DNA of 64,000 bases from Pocillopora verrucosa (GCF_036669915.1 NC_089324.1:16027131-16091130), one strand, 5' to 3'; positions 34,984 to 48,069 are shown, numbered from the stretch's first letter. Notes: generated from the letters alone by a model not told the origin. Translations and numbers: made by a program.

Positions 34984-36966
34984 ATGAAACCATTTAGCCC
35001 ATTGTTTATTCTTGGGGCCTTGTTCGCTTGTCTATCTTCTACCATCGTCTTAAAACCCACAGCAGCCACCTTAAGCAAACCGCAACGTGCACAAGGTTAG
35101 TATGGTTTCAGATCAGTTACGCTATTCGACTCAATGTGCAAATTTTGGAGTGGGAACCTTTTGCATATGGAGCGCTAACTTCTTGCAAGATTTTGATGAA
35201 AGCTTTATAAGATCTCAGCCTTCTTAAGAACTCGTTTAGGCAAGAACTACAATTTTGTAGCTTCAGAATTTGCGCGCCAGCTAAAGAGGAGAAGAGTTTC
35301 TTCAAATTCCGATACCCTTGAGATTACACTTCTCGCGGCCAACTTACTTAATCAAAAAGGAATTCAAATTTCTTAGAACTTTAGGAGAATGGTGATGGAC
35401 AGCGTAAGATACATTTCATTTAGCAGCATGCCTCGTTACTGTAATCGAAGAAGTTAAGAATGTTTACAATTTAATGTTAGAAGCCGCCACATCGAAAAAG
35501 GGCGTTGAATACTCGACAAGAAAAAAAGCGTGTGTTTCTAACTTTACTTTTGATCTCCATGTACCAAATACTTTTTGGCTGTCTTCTAGTTTCGCTGTAA
35601 CTCGTAGAAAAAGTACACTAAACTTAGGAAAACATGTTTTTTAAGGCGGTCGTTTGTAGATGGGTGAATTATGTAATCAAAGATTACCTACGTAATGAGA
35701 TTTTAAATAGGAAATGCGCAGCTTATATTGTATCGTTTCCTTCTGGCATTACTTGTATTGAAACTGTCGCAAAATAGACAGTAAATAGAACATGAAAGAA
35801 GGTAAATTTTGAGCTCTATCATGGCACAAATAAAATTTTATACCGTTAGTCATAAGCATGGGGCAAAGATATTTCCTGGGTCCTTCACGAAGACTTGAAG
35901 TACTGTATTAAATTCTTTGTTCAATAACCGAGGTCAAAACCTTGGAGCTACTTCGACGGACGTGCCCCAACAACTTTGATCTCATCGCTTTCTATCGATC
36001 AGATGCCTAAATTTTCTAAACATGTACTCATCATCTTACACAACTTTAATGAGGGTAGCAAAGGAAGGTGGGAGAGGGGGGGGATGGTTAGGGGGAGGTC
36101 CTGATTCCATTTCACGTACGCACGAAATTTAAGGGAATTCATGCGACACGTACTCTTAAAACAGTATTTCACGCGTCATGAATTTAACAGTAAAACTTCA
36201 AATCTCACCTGACCTTGGCTTTCTGTAAAATTAATCCGTCGCGTCCTTTATTTGATCTCAATAACGCGTTACGAATGAAGCCAACTTTTTTAAACTCAAC
36301 GCATTCCACACTGGCCAAAAATGCTAAAAATTTACTCTCTTTCTCTTAGCTTCTTGGTTTGTGGAACGAAAGCAACGTGTCCAGCGCGATTTGGGCAGCA
36401 CTCAAACCCCAAGTAGTATCACCAACATATATAACTCCACTGCTAAGCCAGCGACGATTGAACGGACCACGAACTTCAATCGCGGCAACCAGAGCGCAAG
36501 TGATATCACTTCGAAACCAACCAAACCAGGTGGAGAAAATATTGACGAAGTTGCAAGTGGTAGTCACAACGAGAAAAACAGTAGTCCAGAATCAACATCT
36601 GCTCCGAATTTCGCCTATTCCGGCAGTCCCAAGTCCACCGATTCCGGAAACTTAAGTAACAAGGTTCCATACTCTAAATCGGTTGGTAACGAGGATGACA
36701 ACCGTAAAAGAGGCGACATCCCTTCAGTTGTCAAACAGCACAGTACGTGGATAGCTCTCCTGGCGAGCATTTTGTTGTGTGCGTTTATTCTATTGCTGGT
36801 GCACATAATTGGAAAGAGAAGACGTAGAAAGCTGACGATTGTACCTGAGGATTGTAAATGTGGATCAACTTGCAGCTGTACTGGTATTCAAGGCACAGAG
36901 TTAATGAGCAGCAGACTTGAAAGTCATTGCCACCCAGATGTTACGCCATCCGGTGCTACTGGCTAG
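34984..36966 (+). CDS. Orphan single-pass type I membrane protein
   Basis: Exon 34984-35095 joins exon 36350-36966 in frame, through a 1254-bp GT-AG intron. Total length is 242 residues. The first ~24 residues are a convincing signal peptide (MKPFSPLFILGALFACLSST). The second exon has a basic stretch with possible proprotein-convertase sites (ERKQRVQR, later NRKR). A long, low-complexity, Ser/Thr/Asn-rich ectodomain follows, with several N-glycosylation sequons. Then comes one transmembrane helix (TWIALLASILLCAFILLLVH) and a stop-transfer run GKRRRRK. The cytoplasmic tail is short and has a Cys cluster (CKCGSTCSC) that could bind metal or be acylated. I recognise no domain. It looks like a mucin-like or lineage-specific surface protein. 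A poly(A) signal AATAAA is at 37382-37387. Confidence 0.7.
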
Positions 36967-37479
36967 TCAAATAGATACCGAGCTGAAAACATTTTAAGGG
37001 AAAATGGTCATTTTCCCACCTTCTGAATCCACTTTCGAGTCATCGTGATCCTCGAGTATAGTGGTTCTTATCTTTGTGATTTATTTGCAGCTCGCGCTAT
37101 TGTTCTAAATCGCATCTTTTATTACCTAGTGAGAAAAAAAAACCTATTTTTGTAGCGATCGAGGTCTAGTCTTGAATTTAGGCACTTGAATTGTGCGATT
37201 TTAAAATGGATGAAAAAAACAGGCAATTGCAATTCGCGACAAGCAATGATGCAAGCATGATGGTGTGATACCTCTTTTGTTCGAGTTGTTTGTTGTAAAA
37301 AGAAAAAACGACAACAATTTTCCATTGCAATTTCTCTTAAATTGGAACATTTTTGTCTCATTCTGGGAGTGGGTATTTGGAAATAAAGCCAAATCGTTTA
37401 AAGAAGTCTGTTTGCATTTTCTTTTTTCATTCACTACCAACTTTTAAGGTCAGAGTTAAGATGTGCCCCAAAAGCTCAA

Positions 37480-39700
37480 TAGCAAATTTTAATTTTTTCA
37501 ATATTCATGCGTTTACATCTCAGTGAAAAAAGGAATTCTGAGACAATTTATTACATGTTACAAAGGGCTTTAGTACCTTTTCCAAATCCCCTCTGAATAT
37601 ATAAACGATGTAATTTCGTGGTGCAAACTAGCTCGTGGTTAACCAAACGTCAGAAAAGCTCTTGAACCAATTTGAATTGTTTCAATATTCGCAGAAGTAT
37701 TTCTCCGTGAAAAGGAGTAATTCTGGGACAATTTATATTGCGTAAGAAAGAAAGTGATGAGATTTGTGTTGGATGCAAGCGTCAAAGTTACAGCTCTTTT
37801 CTGGGCCGAGAAAATCCCCTCTAAATATTGTAAAAATAGAATTTTGCTAATGAGTTTGAGGACTCGGTTTAGCTCGTGGTTCTTCCAAGTTGCAAAAAGC
37901 TCATTAACCAATTTCTATTGTTTTAGTATTCATGCGTTTATATCTTTACGAAAAGAAGGAATTCCTAGAAAATTTTTAACTCGTTGTAAAGAGCGCGAGT
38001 AGCTGTATATTGTGTGCGAGTGTCAAAGTTACAGCTCTTTTCTGGACCGAGAAAACCACCCCTAACTATTGAAACAATAGAATTTTGTTAATGAGTTTGA
38101 GAACTCGGTTTAGCTCGCGGTTCTTCCAAGTTACCAAAAGCTCATTAACCAATTTCTGTTGTTTCAATACTCATGGATATATATCTCCGGGAAAGAAAAA
38201 AAATTCCAGAACAATTTATAATAAGTTGAAAAGAGCGTAATCAGCTGTGTATTGTATGCAAGTATTAAAAAGACAGCTCTCTTGTGGGCCGAGAAAATCC
38301 CATCTGAATATTGAAACAATGAAATTTGTTAATGAGTTTGAGAACTCGGTTTAGCCCGCAGTTCTTCCAAGTTACGAAAAGCTCGTTAACCATTTTTTTC
38401 TTGTTTGTTTCAATACTCATGGGTATATATCTCCGTGATAGGGAGGAATTCCTGAAAAAATTATGGTGAGTTAAAAAAAAGCGTGATAGCTGTGTATATT
38501 GTGCGAATGTTAAGGTAACAGCTCTTTTGTGGGCTGAGTTTGAAAGCTCGGTGTGGCTCGTTGTTCTCCCAAGTTGCCAAAAGCTCATTAACTGATTCCT
38601 ATTATTTCAATATTCACAGGTTTATATCTCTGCGAAAAGGAGGAATTCCTGGAATTTTTATAACTTGTTAGAAAGAGCGTATGTAGCTGTATCTTGTGTG
38701 CGAGTGTCAAAGTTACAGATTTTTTGTGGGCCGAGAAAATCCTCTCTGAATATTTAAAAAATAGAATTTTTTTTATGAGTTTCAGAACCCGGTTTAGCTC
38801 GTGGTTCTTCCAAGTTGCCAAAAGCTCATTAAACAATTTCTATTGTTTCAATATTCATGGGTACATAACTCCGTGGGAAGGAGGAATTCCGGAATAATTT
38901 ACAATGAGTTGGAAATAGCGAGATTACAACTTTTGTTGTTTCAATATTCATGGTTGGATTTCTCTTGAAAAAAAAAAAAAGAATTCCGGAGTAATTTTTA
39001 ATGAGTTGAAAAGGGCGTGATGACCTGTGTTTGGTGTACAAGTGTCAAAGTGACAGTTCTCTTCTGGATCGAGAAATCCTTTCTGAATATTGAAGCAATA
39101 GAATTTTGTTGATTAGTTTGAAAACTTGGTTTGGCTCGAGGTTCTTCCAAGTTGCCAAATGCTTATTAACCAATTCTATGGTTTCATTATTCGTGGGTAC
39201 ATATCTCCGGGAAGAATTCCGAAACAATATAGAATGGGTTGGAAAGAGCGTGATTAGCTGTGTATTCAATGCTAGAGGCAAAGTTACAGCTCTCTTGTGA
39301 GCCGAGAAAATCCCACCTGAATATTGAAGCAATATAATTCTGTTGATGAGTTTTAGAACTCGGTTTAATTCGTTGTTCCTACAAGTTGCCCAGAGCTCAT
39401 CAACGAATTTTTAGTGTTTCAATATTCATGGGTTTACATCTCCGGGAAAAGGAGAGATTCCGGAACAATTCATAGTGAGTTAAAAAGAGCGTGATTAGCT
39501 GCGTATTGTGTTCAAGTTTCAGAGTTACAGCTCTTTTCTGGACGAAGGAAATCCCCTCTGAATATTGAAACAATAGAATTTTTTTAAAGAAAAAAATGGA
39601 TGAGTTTTTGCAAGGTATTGACTCCATAAGCTTTGTAACACATTTCTACTGTTTTAATATCCATACCTTAATATCTCTGCCAAAGTTGTTACAAGGAAAT
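37480..39700 (+). repeat. Tandem satellite array, about 240-bp unit
   Basis: About ten head-to-tail units, each starting near 'tttcaatattcatgggt', at about 37498, 37679, 37919, 38162, 38409, 38605, 38847, 38939, 39181 and 39417, with a broken end at 39651. Within a unit come 'atatctccgtgaaaaggagg', 'gaattcc', 'gtcaaagttacagctctttt', 'gccgagaaaatcccctctga', 'ctcggtttagctcgtggttc' and 'caaaagctcattaacc'. Most units are 234-247 bp; three are shortened by internal deletions. Many copies are open on the minus strand for 65-107 codons with recurring words such as LFATWKNHELNRVLKLI. Frame is not kept from copy to copy, so I annotate it as satellite, not gene. Confidence 0.9.
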
Positions 39701-40236
39701 TCTACTTTTTTGAAGGTTCAACTATGATTAAAGAGAAAAAGAACAGGCAATTAACTGATCCAAAAACAAGATGAAGTCCTTATTTCAACCATATTTTATC
39801 CAACTTATTTCCTTATAAATTTAACATATATCTAAACAGTGAGACTGAAATATCTCAATCAGCTAGAGAAAGAAATGCAGGTATTAGGGTCCAAAGTCAA
39901 GAGTATGTTACAGACTCAAGTATTTGTATTTCCCATGTTTAGAAATTGAAATAAAAGTAAGAATCTCAAACTACTTTTACAAACAAAGGATCAGTATGAT
40001 TAACAAGTGATATTTGGTGTAGTATTTAAATCAATTCAGTTAACTGACGCAAAACAATGTGTCACGTAAAGTTCAACTAGGTGTACCACAAAACCAATGC
40101 AAAACAAAGGTTAGTATTAATTAGAGATGGCAATCAGGCTAAACAGGTATAACATGCCGACATTTACAATGTATGAGTAAGCAGCACGCCCAGAGACATA
40201 GAAATATTCTTTATCATTTGGACTGACTCTTTCCCC

Positions 40237-40449
40237 TTGACCATTACACCCTAACATCAGCATGCATATTCTCCATACTGTTCTCTATACATTTCCAATG
40301 GTGCTAACAAGGAGAACCTCAATTTGTTTAACAATCAAGAGCCTCTTTACTTGTTGATCATTTCCTTTATTCCCATGACCCTAATGCGTGATTCAGGGGA
40401 GATAAAGTAGGAAGAAATTGGATGCTAGTCACTCTATGTTAAAGGGTTA
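40237..40449 (+). repeat. Dispersed repeat family B, copy 4
   Basis: 'accctaacatcagcatgcat', 'tactgttctctatacatttc', 'atttcctttattcccatgac', 'gatgctagtcactctatg'. The closest of the copies to an apparent consensus. Confidence 0.75.
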
Positions 40450-40559
40450 CTTGTAACATTTTTACTGTCCCTTGTTGAAAGGATATCTCACATATAAACA
40501 AAACACTGATATTTAGCAAGCCCCCAACTTGCTTTAGACTAACCTGTAACTTACTCAAG

Positions 40560-40750
40560 TGATTAACATATAGCCACTCTTTACAATATTCAAACATTAT
40601 TCAATAAACAGGTAATGAGAATGCTCAAAACTTATCAGGTTAAAGTTGTTATCTTGATTTAATATCAAATTCTTGTCATTGATTTACAAGGAAATGTGTA
40701 TCAGCTAGAGAGGAGAATTAACAATCAGATCTTGGAAGTTAAGGGTTAAA
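40560..40750 (-). repeat. Dispersed repeat family C, copy 3
   Basis: Reverse orientation: ends 'caatcagatcttggaagtta' and 'agggttaaatt'. It contains 'atttacaaggaaatgtgt', the complement of the 'cctTGTAAAT' landmark in copies 1 and 2. Confidence 0.45.
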
Positions 40751-41399
40751 TTAGAAATATACAAATTTTGATTATAAGATTATTTCAAGTCCATGAAGTT
40801 GTATAGAGCAAAAGGCTTCCTCCATCTTCATTTGTGTTATGTCCCACGTTTTGAAAAGTCTTAAAGAATAACAGAAATGACGACAACTAAAGGGGTTTGT
40901 GATTGTTGTTGGAAGTTACACAGTTGGGATTCTTTAGTAATACCAGGTCTGATTACTACCATCACTTTGATGCCTGTAAGACTTCAGATGTCGTGATTAA
41001 CAAGATGGCCTAAATGCCTTGGATGAGTCCCTTGGCAGGAATGAAACATACCCTTACAGTAGTTTAAAAATGATACAAAAAGTTAAATGTAAACCCTTCA
41101 TATTCCAATAAATCTCTACCTTGATCAAGGAGGCTCTCACAAAGGCCAAAAACCATTTCACTCATCAAATGAGCCCACAATTTCTAGTTAATGTCATTCT
41201 GTATGCATGGCCCCTAAATTCTGTGACATCATTACAAGAAAACAATACCCAATTGCTGTGATTTGTGCAAGATATTCCAGTGCTGTAAAATGATTGGTGC
41301 AAGATACATTCCCTGATCTGATTAGTGTGAGCAACATACCACAAATCATACTAAAATGGAGAAACTGTTTTTTTTTCTATAACAGAAAATAAGTCAAAA

Positions 41400-41450
41400 A
41401 CAAAGGGCTAATGCTGGAAATGTCAGCACCAGAATCTCTCAATTTACATA
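41400..41450 (+). mobile_element. Degenerate hammerhead-like retroelement tail
   Basis: AAAGGGCTAATGCTGGAAAT followed by GTCAGCACCAGAATCTC and 'caatttacat' aligns with 30591-30650, with the catalytic CTGATGA box lost. Sequence to about 41720 may be part of the same dead element but has no recognisable coding remnant. Confidence 0.35.
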
Positions 41451-42836
41451 GGAAGCAATTCATGTAAGACTCGACCCTAACAGCATCACTAGAGACAATG
41501 GAATTGAAATCCTAGTGGCCTGGATGTCGATGATAGAAAAAAAAAACAACAGTAAGAGAGCCATACAGCAGCAGACTACAAAAAGAAACTGATCTGAAAG
41601 ATGCACCAATCACAGCTGTGGAATTCCATTCAATCACAGCTGAGCACAACAGTATATAGGAGATGGGTACACAATCGACCTCATCACCCAAGAAGACTAG
41701 CAGTATGCACATCCAAAGTGACCACATCATGAGACAAACGATTATATTTGTATTTTGAAATCAAGAGCTTTTTAAGGTAGCTATTTTTTTTTTGGTTTTT
41801 TGTGTAACCTGTTATTTGTGGTTAAAGGGTTATGCCTCTGCATCTCCCACTAAAAGAAAGGTAAGTTCCAAGCATAAGAGACTGACTCCCACAGCTTTCG
41901 GAGCTTGTCCCCATGTTCTGAAGCACGATGTATCCCAACTCCCCTCAGTTGGGATGTAAGTCCATGTCACCCTAACCCCCCCCCCCCCTCTGAGTATCTG
42001 ACTGGTTTCCCACATACGTACCCGTACCCCTACATAGAGGGACACACTGTGAGGGTACAGTCCCTCATAATTTCTCTCAAGTGGCAGGGGAGGGTCTGTA
42101 GGGGTTTGGACGCCACTTCTACTCAGTACTATGGGTTTTTTTATTTCTCGTCTGGTACCAAAATTCTTAAAACATCATGACTGCATGTTATCACTCAGTA
42201 TGAAGTAATCAACACCTACCTGTGTTCCTGAGGCTTCAGTGTAAAACAAAATTGTGTTTCTCAGCAACCCCCCCACCCCTCCCCCCCCACAGCCCCCCAC
42301 CCCCGCTTCAATGAGAAATGTCTGGATCCGTTACTTCTTTCCCAATAATGATATGCTGTATTCAGTTGTCTGATAGATCCAAAAATAGCTTGAAAAGCCT
42401 AAGGCTGATTTATCACTAAACTTTACTGAACAAAAGAGATAAAAAAAATCTCATGCTTACCAGTTCAGAAGCGCCATGTAGCGCAATTTCTTTCTTTTTG
42501 TGTACAATTCGGCTTTGCAACCTGCTGATAAAAACATAGGTGGGATCGCATCTAAACTTGACATAATATTAGTGGTTGAGCGTGACCAAAACTAAAAAAA
42601 AAATGGTATGAAAATGGAGATTTTCTTAAAAAAAAGAGTTTTTGAACATGGCCGTGGCGCCGCCATCTTGAAATCTGTGTATGTAAACAAAACACCTCCC
42701 TCCCCACCCCCGTTAAAATATTTTCCCTCTCGCTGGTGCTGCTGGGAGATTTACCGGGAAGTCCACGTCAACATTTTTGGCGGCCATCTTGAATGAGTGG
42801 ACAAACTCAGCAGAGACCATCTAAAGAAATTGTAAC

Positions 42837-45800
42837 ATGGGGGCAGGCCAATCTGCAGAAATCCCAGGCGGTGGATCTGAAGGATATCATGTATTAAGGG
42901 TAATATACGACTAATGCAATCGATCCTATTAACGTATGCTTTGAGCTATCCTGTAACAGCGCGCAATTTGTTGATCACAAATTGTTCGATCCAGTTCTGA
43001 CCCTCTTCATTTAACGCGGCTTATTTTACGTGGTGTTTTGCAGGTTCAAGAAAATTCTCCCGGATATAAAGCAGGATTGGAGCCTTTCTTTGATTTTATA
43101 ATCTCGATAGAAAATACACGACTGGTAGGTTGAATCAAAGATAAGCTTGCCCTTCGCAAAGTGGTTTTGCAAAGTTCGACGTTACCGAAATTAGAAAATG
43201 ACATATTTTTTGGTATTACATTTTTTCGTGCACAATGTTTCTCTCCCTCTCTCTCTTCATGAAATCGGAGACGATTGTGACTAAAGAATTTCATAAAAAG
43301 GCTGATCAACATAAAAGCTCTTTTGTCTTTTTTGTAAGCAGCTGTTTTTTATTAAGTGGAGGTAAAACATGACTTTAGAATTATTCTTTAAAAGCAAATA
43401 GCATTACAACTTACGAGCAATTGTGCGTTAGTCATTTAGGATGAGAAATTGTGTATATTAGAAAGACGTTAAATGTTAAAATGTACATTTTAATTTTTCA
43501 CCCCATCTCCCCTTTAATTTATTTAGGATCAAGATAATGAAACATTGAAGGAAATCCTCAAGTCTAATGCAGAAAAACCTGTAAAGATGCTTGTTTTTAG
43601 TAGCAAAACATGCAAAGTTAGAGGTAAGTTTCTGCAATATGAAAATTGTAACAGTACTCTCCCAAGATTTGAAACCCTTTCCTTAGTTCTCTTATTAATA
43701 GAAATAACTTCTCAATAGACAGAGAATTGATCAGAAAAGGATCATAATATGGCAAAAAAAAAATGAAATTTTTTTCATTTAACTGTAGCTCGAGCAAGGG
43801 ATTATAATTAACCTTTTAACTCCCTGATCAAATTTGTAATTCTCCTTGCTGCCGACCATACAATTCCTACAATGTTAGTTCAGAGAATTTAGTATTGGAT
43901 CAACTAATAATCCCCAAATTGATATTTTTGTTTTTCCCATCACTTATCTGGTTGATATTGTATTGATATTTTAAGGAGAATTTCTGTCTTGGTTTCTCAT
44001 GGGAGTTAAAGGGGAGTTAAACATTTATTTCAACTCTGTTGAAAGCTTTCTTCCTTATCTGATTGAACTCCAAGATGTCTGAAAGACTCTTCTATTGCCC
44101 TTCCAATGAAACACTGAATACTTTGATTTGATTCTGACAGGTTAGTTGAGTATTGACCAAAAATAATTCAGTTCAGCACAATCACTTAAACCTCAAAACT
44201 AAAAATTGCCATTGTGGTTTTCAGTTTGGTTTCTGACACTTGATTTGCCCATCTCTGTATCACACAGACATCACATCACATAAATATTTCAGGTGTTTAC
44301 ATATGGCTGAATTGAACTGTCACATTTAAATTGTTGAAAAAGTGGTAGTCTGCTCACGTTTTTAAATTCATGTCATCCTTCACATTTCAGAGGTTAGCAT
44401 CACTCCAAGCAGTATGTGGGGTGGACAAGGTCTCCTAGGTATGTTAATATCAGAAGTATGTTTGGATTGGGTAAGAAACCAGACATGTAAATAAAGTGGG
44501 TAAGTTTGTTGAAAAATATAGAGGATTACGTGAATTTGCTTCCTATTTTCCTCTTGTGAGGAAAATTGAAAACAAAAAAGTTAGATCTCTTTTTTAGGGG
44601 AGAATTTAGTGAATTTTGGAAATGGAATTTGAATTCCCCTATACAGCAGAGAAGGGAAGAGATTATCAAAAATGAAAATATAATGTCATTTCCTATGCAA
44701 TTGGAAGACGGTTGGCTCTATAGTGCCCAGGTGATGAATGTAATTTATGTATAAACTGTGTAACAAATTGTCTCTTACCTTTTACAGGTGTTAGTATTCG
44801 TTTTTGTTCCTTTGAAGGAGCTAATGAAAATGTATGGCATGTTTTGGTGAGTAAAGCTTAGAAAGATGTCACCTTTTGCAACTTTTCATACAAGGGTCAC
44901 ACAAACCAATTAATTTAATTTTGCCTTTGTCTGAAGGAAGTTCAACCAAACTCGCCTGCTGATATCGCTGGATTGCGTTCAAATACAGACTACATCATTG
45001 GAGCTGATTCAGTTCTACATGAGGTAATGAATAAATAAAACAGTGGAGGCTTTTTAATGAACAATTCTATTAGAAAGCAACATATTTGTCGCCTCAGGAC
45101 AACTCCAATCAGCTACATAGTGTTAAAATCCAGAGGTGTATATCTCTGATGCCATTCTGTTTTTTTTTCTTCTTCAGTCTGAAGACCTGTTCCAACTTAT
45201 AGAATCTCATGAAGGGAAACTACTTAAGTTGTACGTCTACAATTCTGAAACAGATGGTTGTAGAGAGGTATGTCCCTTATATTTGCAAGTTGTAATGTAA
45301 ATGAACAGTGCTTGAAAAAAAGCTCCTGCTGTAGTTCTAATTCTGAATTACTACCTGTCTTTCTAGATAACCATCACACCAAACCAAAATTGGGGTGGTG
45401 AGGGAAGGTGAGTAACATCTTGTAACTGCTTTTGTGTCTTGTAGTGCACTTTGTTCTAGTTCTGGTGTGTTCTTGAGGAAGACAAAAAAAATTCAGAGTG
45501 CCTTTCTCCACCCAGTTGTATATGGGCACAGTCAAACTATTCACCTTTTAACTCATACGACTGACCAAGACAAAATTTTCCCTCTTGTTATCAACACAAT
45601 ATCAAGTAGACATGTGATGAGAATTAACAAAATATCAATGACAGGATTATGAGTTGATCCAATACCAAATTCTTGGAACTAACATCATGAGAAGTGAATG
45701 GCAGCCAGTAAGGAAAATTGTTAATGAGATATTGAGAGTGAGAGGGTCAAAGAAGCCTGACAAAATACTGAGGTGGAGGGTGGGGAGAGAAGAGTATTTT

Positions 45801-47561
45801 TTAATGACCCAACATCATCTTAAGGAGTAGTAGACAAGCTTTTAGTCACTTCTTGGTACAGAAACCAAAGAAAAACAACAGTAAGTATAGATCACTCAAC
45901 CATTTAATTCCCATGAGTGACCAAGACAGAATTTCTCCTTACAAAGGGTTAACCTTTTGGCTCTGATATATCTTACAGTATGGGTTGTGGCATAGGATAC
46001 GGCTATCTTCACAGAATACCTATCAAAGATCCTCCTGATATGCCCCTACAAGCTAAATCATCATCTCCTGCTCCTGATGGCTTCTCTGATGTAAGTAAAT
46101 TGCAGAGTTGTAACTAGTTAATCACGACAAAAAGAAAAAAAAATAGATGCAACCTCCCAAGCAGCAAACATTTTAGTCATCATGGCAAATAATTAAAAAA
46201 ATTTTGGTAACCAAGATTTCAGCACAATTTGCTAAACCGGGAGCCTGTGTCTAGGGGTCAAGTTGCAAACTGAAGTGTTTGCATTCCTCAACATTTGTGA
46301 TCTGAAGTTAATATGAGATGAGAATTTGCACAAGGTATCATTATCACTGTTCTTTGCCTCATTCTCCCTAGTTATGTGAGTGTTGGGTCTTTAGTTTTTG
46401 TGTGGGCATCTAAAAATGATTGGTGACCTCTGTCAACTAAAATTTAAATTTTAGGGAACTGTTTCTGATCTTCCATTGGAAAATGGTGACCTTGTAAAAC
46501 CTTGCACTTGGAGCACTGAGATGTTCTGATCATTTCTCCACATTACCAGCATGTTTGCTGCTTTATATCACAAAGCACTTGGCACAGTTTTCAAATTTGA
46601 AGCACAACAAGCCTTAGTGAGAGACCTAACAGCTTGGCCATGAGTGTTAGAAAGCTTGTTTTCAGCATAGCATTAAACCAATTACTACAATACTCTGTTG
46701 CCTTGCATAAGCTCTTTCACTTAAAATTATTAATTTTTTAAATTGTTTTTATGTTTGTTGTTCCTAAAGGTTCCTCTCAGTGGGCCCACTTCTGTGCCTC
46801 TTGTTGCAGCTTCAACATCAACAGTTTCACCAATACAAACAGCAGGTAGATTACTTATAGTTTGCTTTACAAGCTTGGGCACTATTATATACATTCTTTT
46901 CCTTGTTAGGCACCGCTGTAATACCATCCCTCCAGTTAATCACTGTAACTCTTACATACAATTTTCTTACAATATTTGGAAGTACAAGAAGCAAAATGTA
47001 AAATGTATGTATGTGTAGAAAGATGACATTACTGAAGTGGCATTTTTCAGAGGAAAATTGCTTTTTGGGGAGATCTTTGGAAGTGGTATTTAAGTTCTCA
47101 GCTTTCTATTTCTAACAGGTTTGGAGTCAGGAATGACTTCCTTGAATCTCAACACAACTGCAGCATCGCCAGCCATAAACCCATTCAGCCCAAGTTTTCC
47201 AACCACATCCCCTGTTCCAGCTGCTACATATCCAGTAGCTACTCCTTTGGTAGCACCTGGAGGTGCCCCACCGACAGTTCCCTCATTCTCGCCCCAAGTT
47301 CAGGGTACACCAGTGATAGGGGGCATGACCCCACCTCTCCTCTCAGTGGCCCCAATGAATACGCCGGCTGCCTCAGCAACACCAGCTGGAAGTTCTGCAG
47401 TCACTGTGACGGCCACAGCAACGCCACTTATGACCGACATCACTGCAGGAGCAATGCCTGCCCCCTTAATACCCACGACAAGTCCATCATTGCCAAGTGA
47501 TGATGTCTCCGCAGCTTTTCAACCGACACCACCACCGTCCCAACCAATTGCTACATCATAA
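42837..47561 (+). CDS. GORASP2: Golgi reassembly-stacking protein (GRASP55/65)
   Basis: Exons 42837-42899, 43044-43124, 43527-43623, 44391-44438, 44788-44846, 44937-45023, 45178-45267, 45367-45407, 45979-46090, 46770-46845 and 47119-47561 give 398 codons with consistent phases. The start is fixed by the N-myristoylation signal [13 protein letters not shown], nearly the human GRASP55 N-terminus. Two tandem PDZ-like GRASP domains follow: [20 protein letters not shown], then [20 protein letters not shown] with NVWHVLEV, SDYIIGAD-like NTDYIIGAD and [20 protein letters not shown]. Residues after about 225 are Pro/Ser/Thr/Ala-rich and disordered, as in the regulatory tail of the family, which is phosphorylated in mitosis. 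The protein tethers Golgi cisternae and helps unconventional secretion. A possible alternative 39-bp in-frame exon lies at 46455-46493. Poly(A) signal AATAAA at 48064-48069. Confidence 0.95.
43811..44012 (-). repeat. Dispersed repeat family A, copy 4
   Basis: Reverse orientation: 'taaccttttaactccctgat' at one end, 'aaggagaatttctgtcttgg' and 'tcatgggagttaaagggg' at the other. In a GORASP2 intron. Confidence 0.65.
45548..45751 (+). repeat. Dispersed repeat family A, copy 5
   Basis: 'taactcatacgactgacc', 'caagacaaaattttccctc', 'gcagccagtaaggaaaatt', 'gagagtgagagggtc'. A truncated 55-bp sixth copy lies at 45899-45953 in the same GORASP2 intron. Confidence 0.65.
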
Positions 47562-48063
47562 AGCATAATACCTCAGGAGTAATAACAGACAATAGATACA
47601 CTAGAAATAAGATTATATTATCATACAACAGTGTATGTGCAAACCAAGAGGGACACAAGTTAAGAAACAAAGTTCAAAAAATTCTTGTGGATATTGCATG
47701 GCTTTGCAGTGTTATTGCAGTCTAACCTTCTAAGATAAAACTTGTGTCTAAATCTTACTTATTTAGCTTTAAATGTTGAAGGCCTGTTTCCAGGTAATGA
47801 CTTACTGTCATTTAACAGCTCAATGACAAATTTGTTATCTCAAAACTGGTTTTTTTTTTCAGTCTCATCTTATTTGTGAAGGTGGTGGATAGGGTAACCA
47901 AGACAAAAATGTGTTGCCCATTGATCAGGCGAAGATATTATAATTCTTTCATTTGGGGAAGGCAATACTTCTGACTGTTTTTCCTGGTATGCAACATTTT
48001 CTTTTTTGCAGTTTTGCCTTTAATTTTTTGGGGTCTGTCTCGTTTTCTCAATAGAACAGCCTG

Positions 48064-48069
48064 AATAAA
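48064..48069 (+). terminator. Poly(A) signal of GORASP2
   Basis: AATAAA 503 bp after the stop codon, followed by mixed GT-containing sequence. It is the first canonical hexamer downstream of the gene on the plus strand. Confidence 0.45.

Larger units (their letters stand above)
39701..42836. other. Gene-free, repeat-bearing interval upstream of GORASP2
   Basis: Contains a family B repeat (40237-40449), a reversed family C repeat (40560-40750) and a degenerate hammerhead-like tail (41400-41450). It also has C-runs near 41979-41990 and 42264-42305. No supported exon was found; short open frames show no conserved sequence. The last ~250 bp should hold the GORASP2 promoter and 5' UTR. Confidence 0.5.

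Noticed and set aside
37639..39627. Series of 65-107-codon minus-strand open frames
   Set aside because: They repeat the same unit and follow the satellite period. The frame breaks between copies and no splice or start context supports a gene.
41512..41730. 72-codon minus-strand frame with hydrophobic stretches
   Set aside because: Adjacent to a dead retroelement tail, contains an A-run and shows no conserved sequence.
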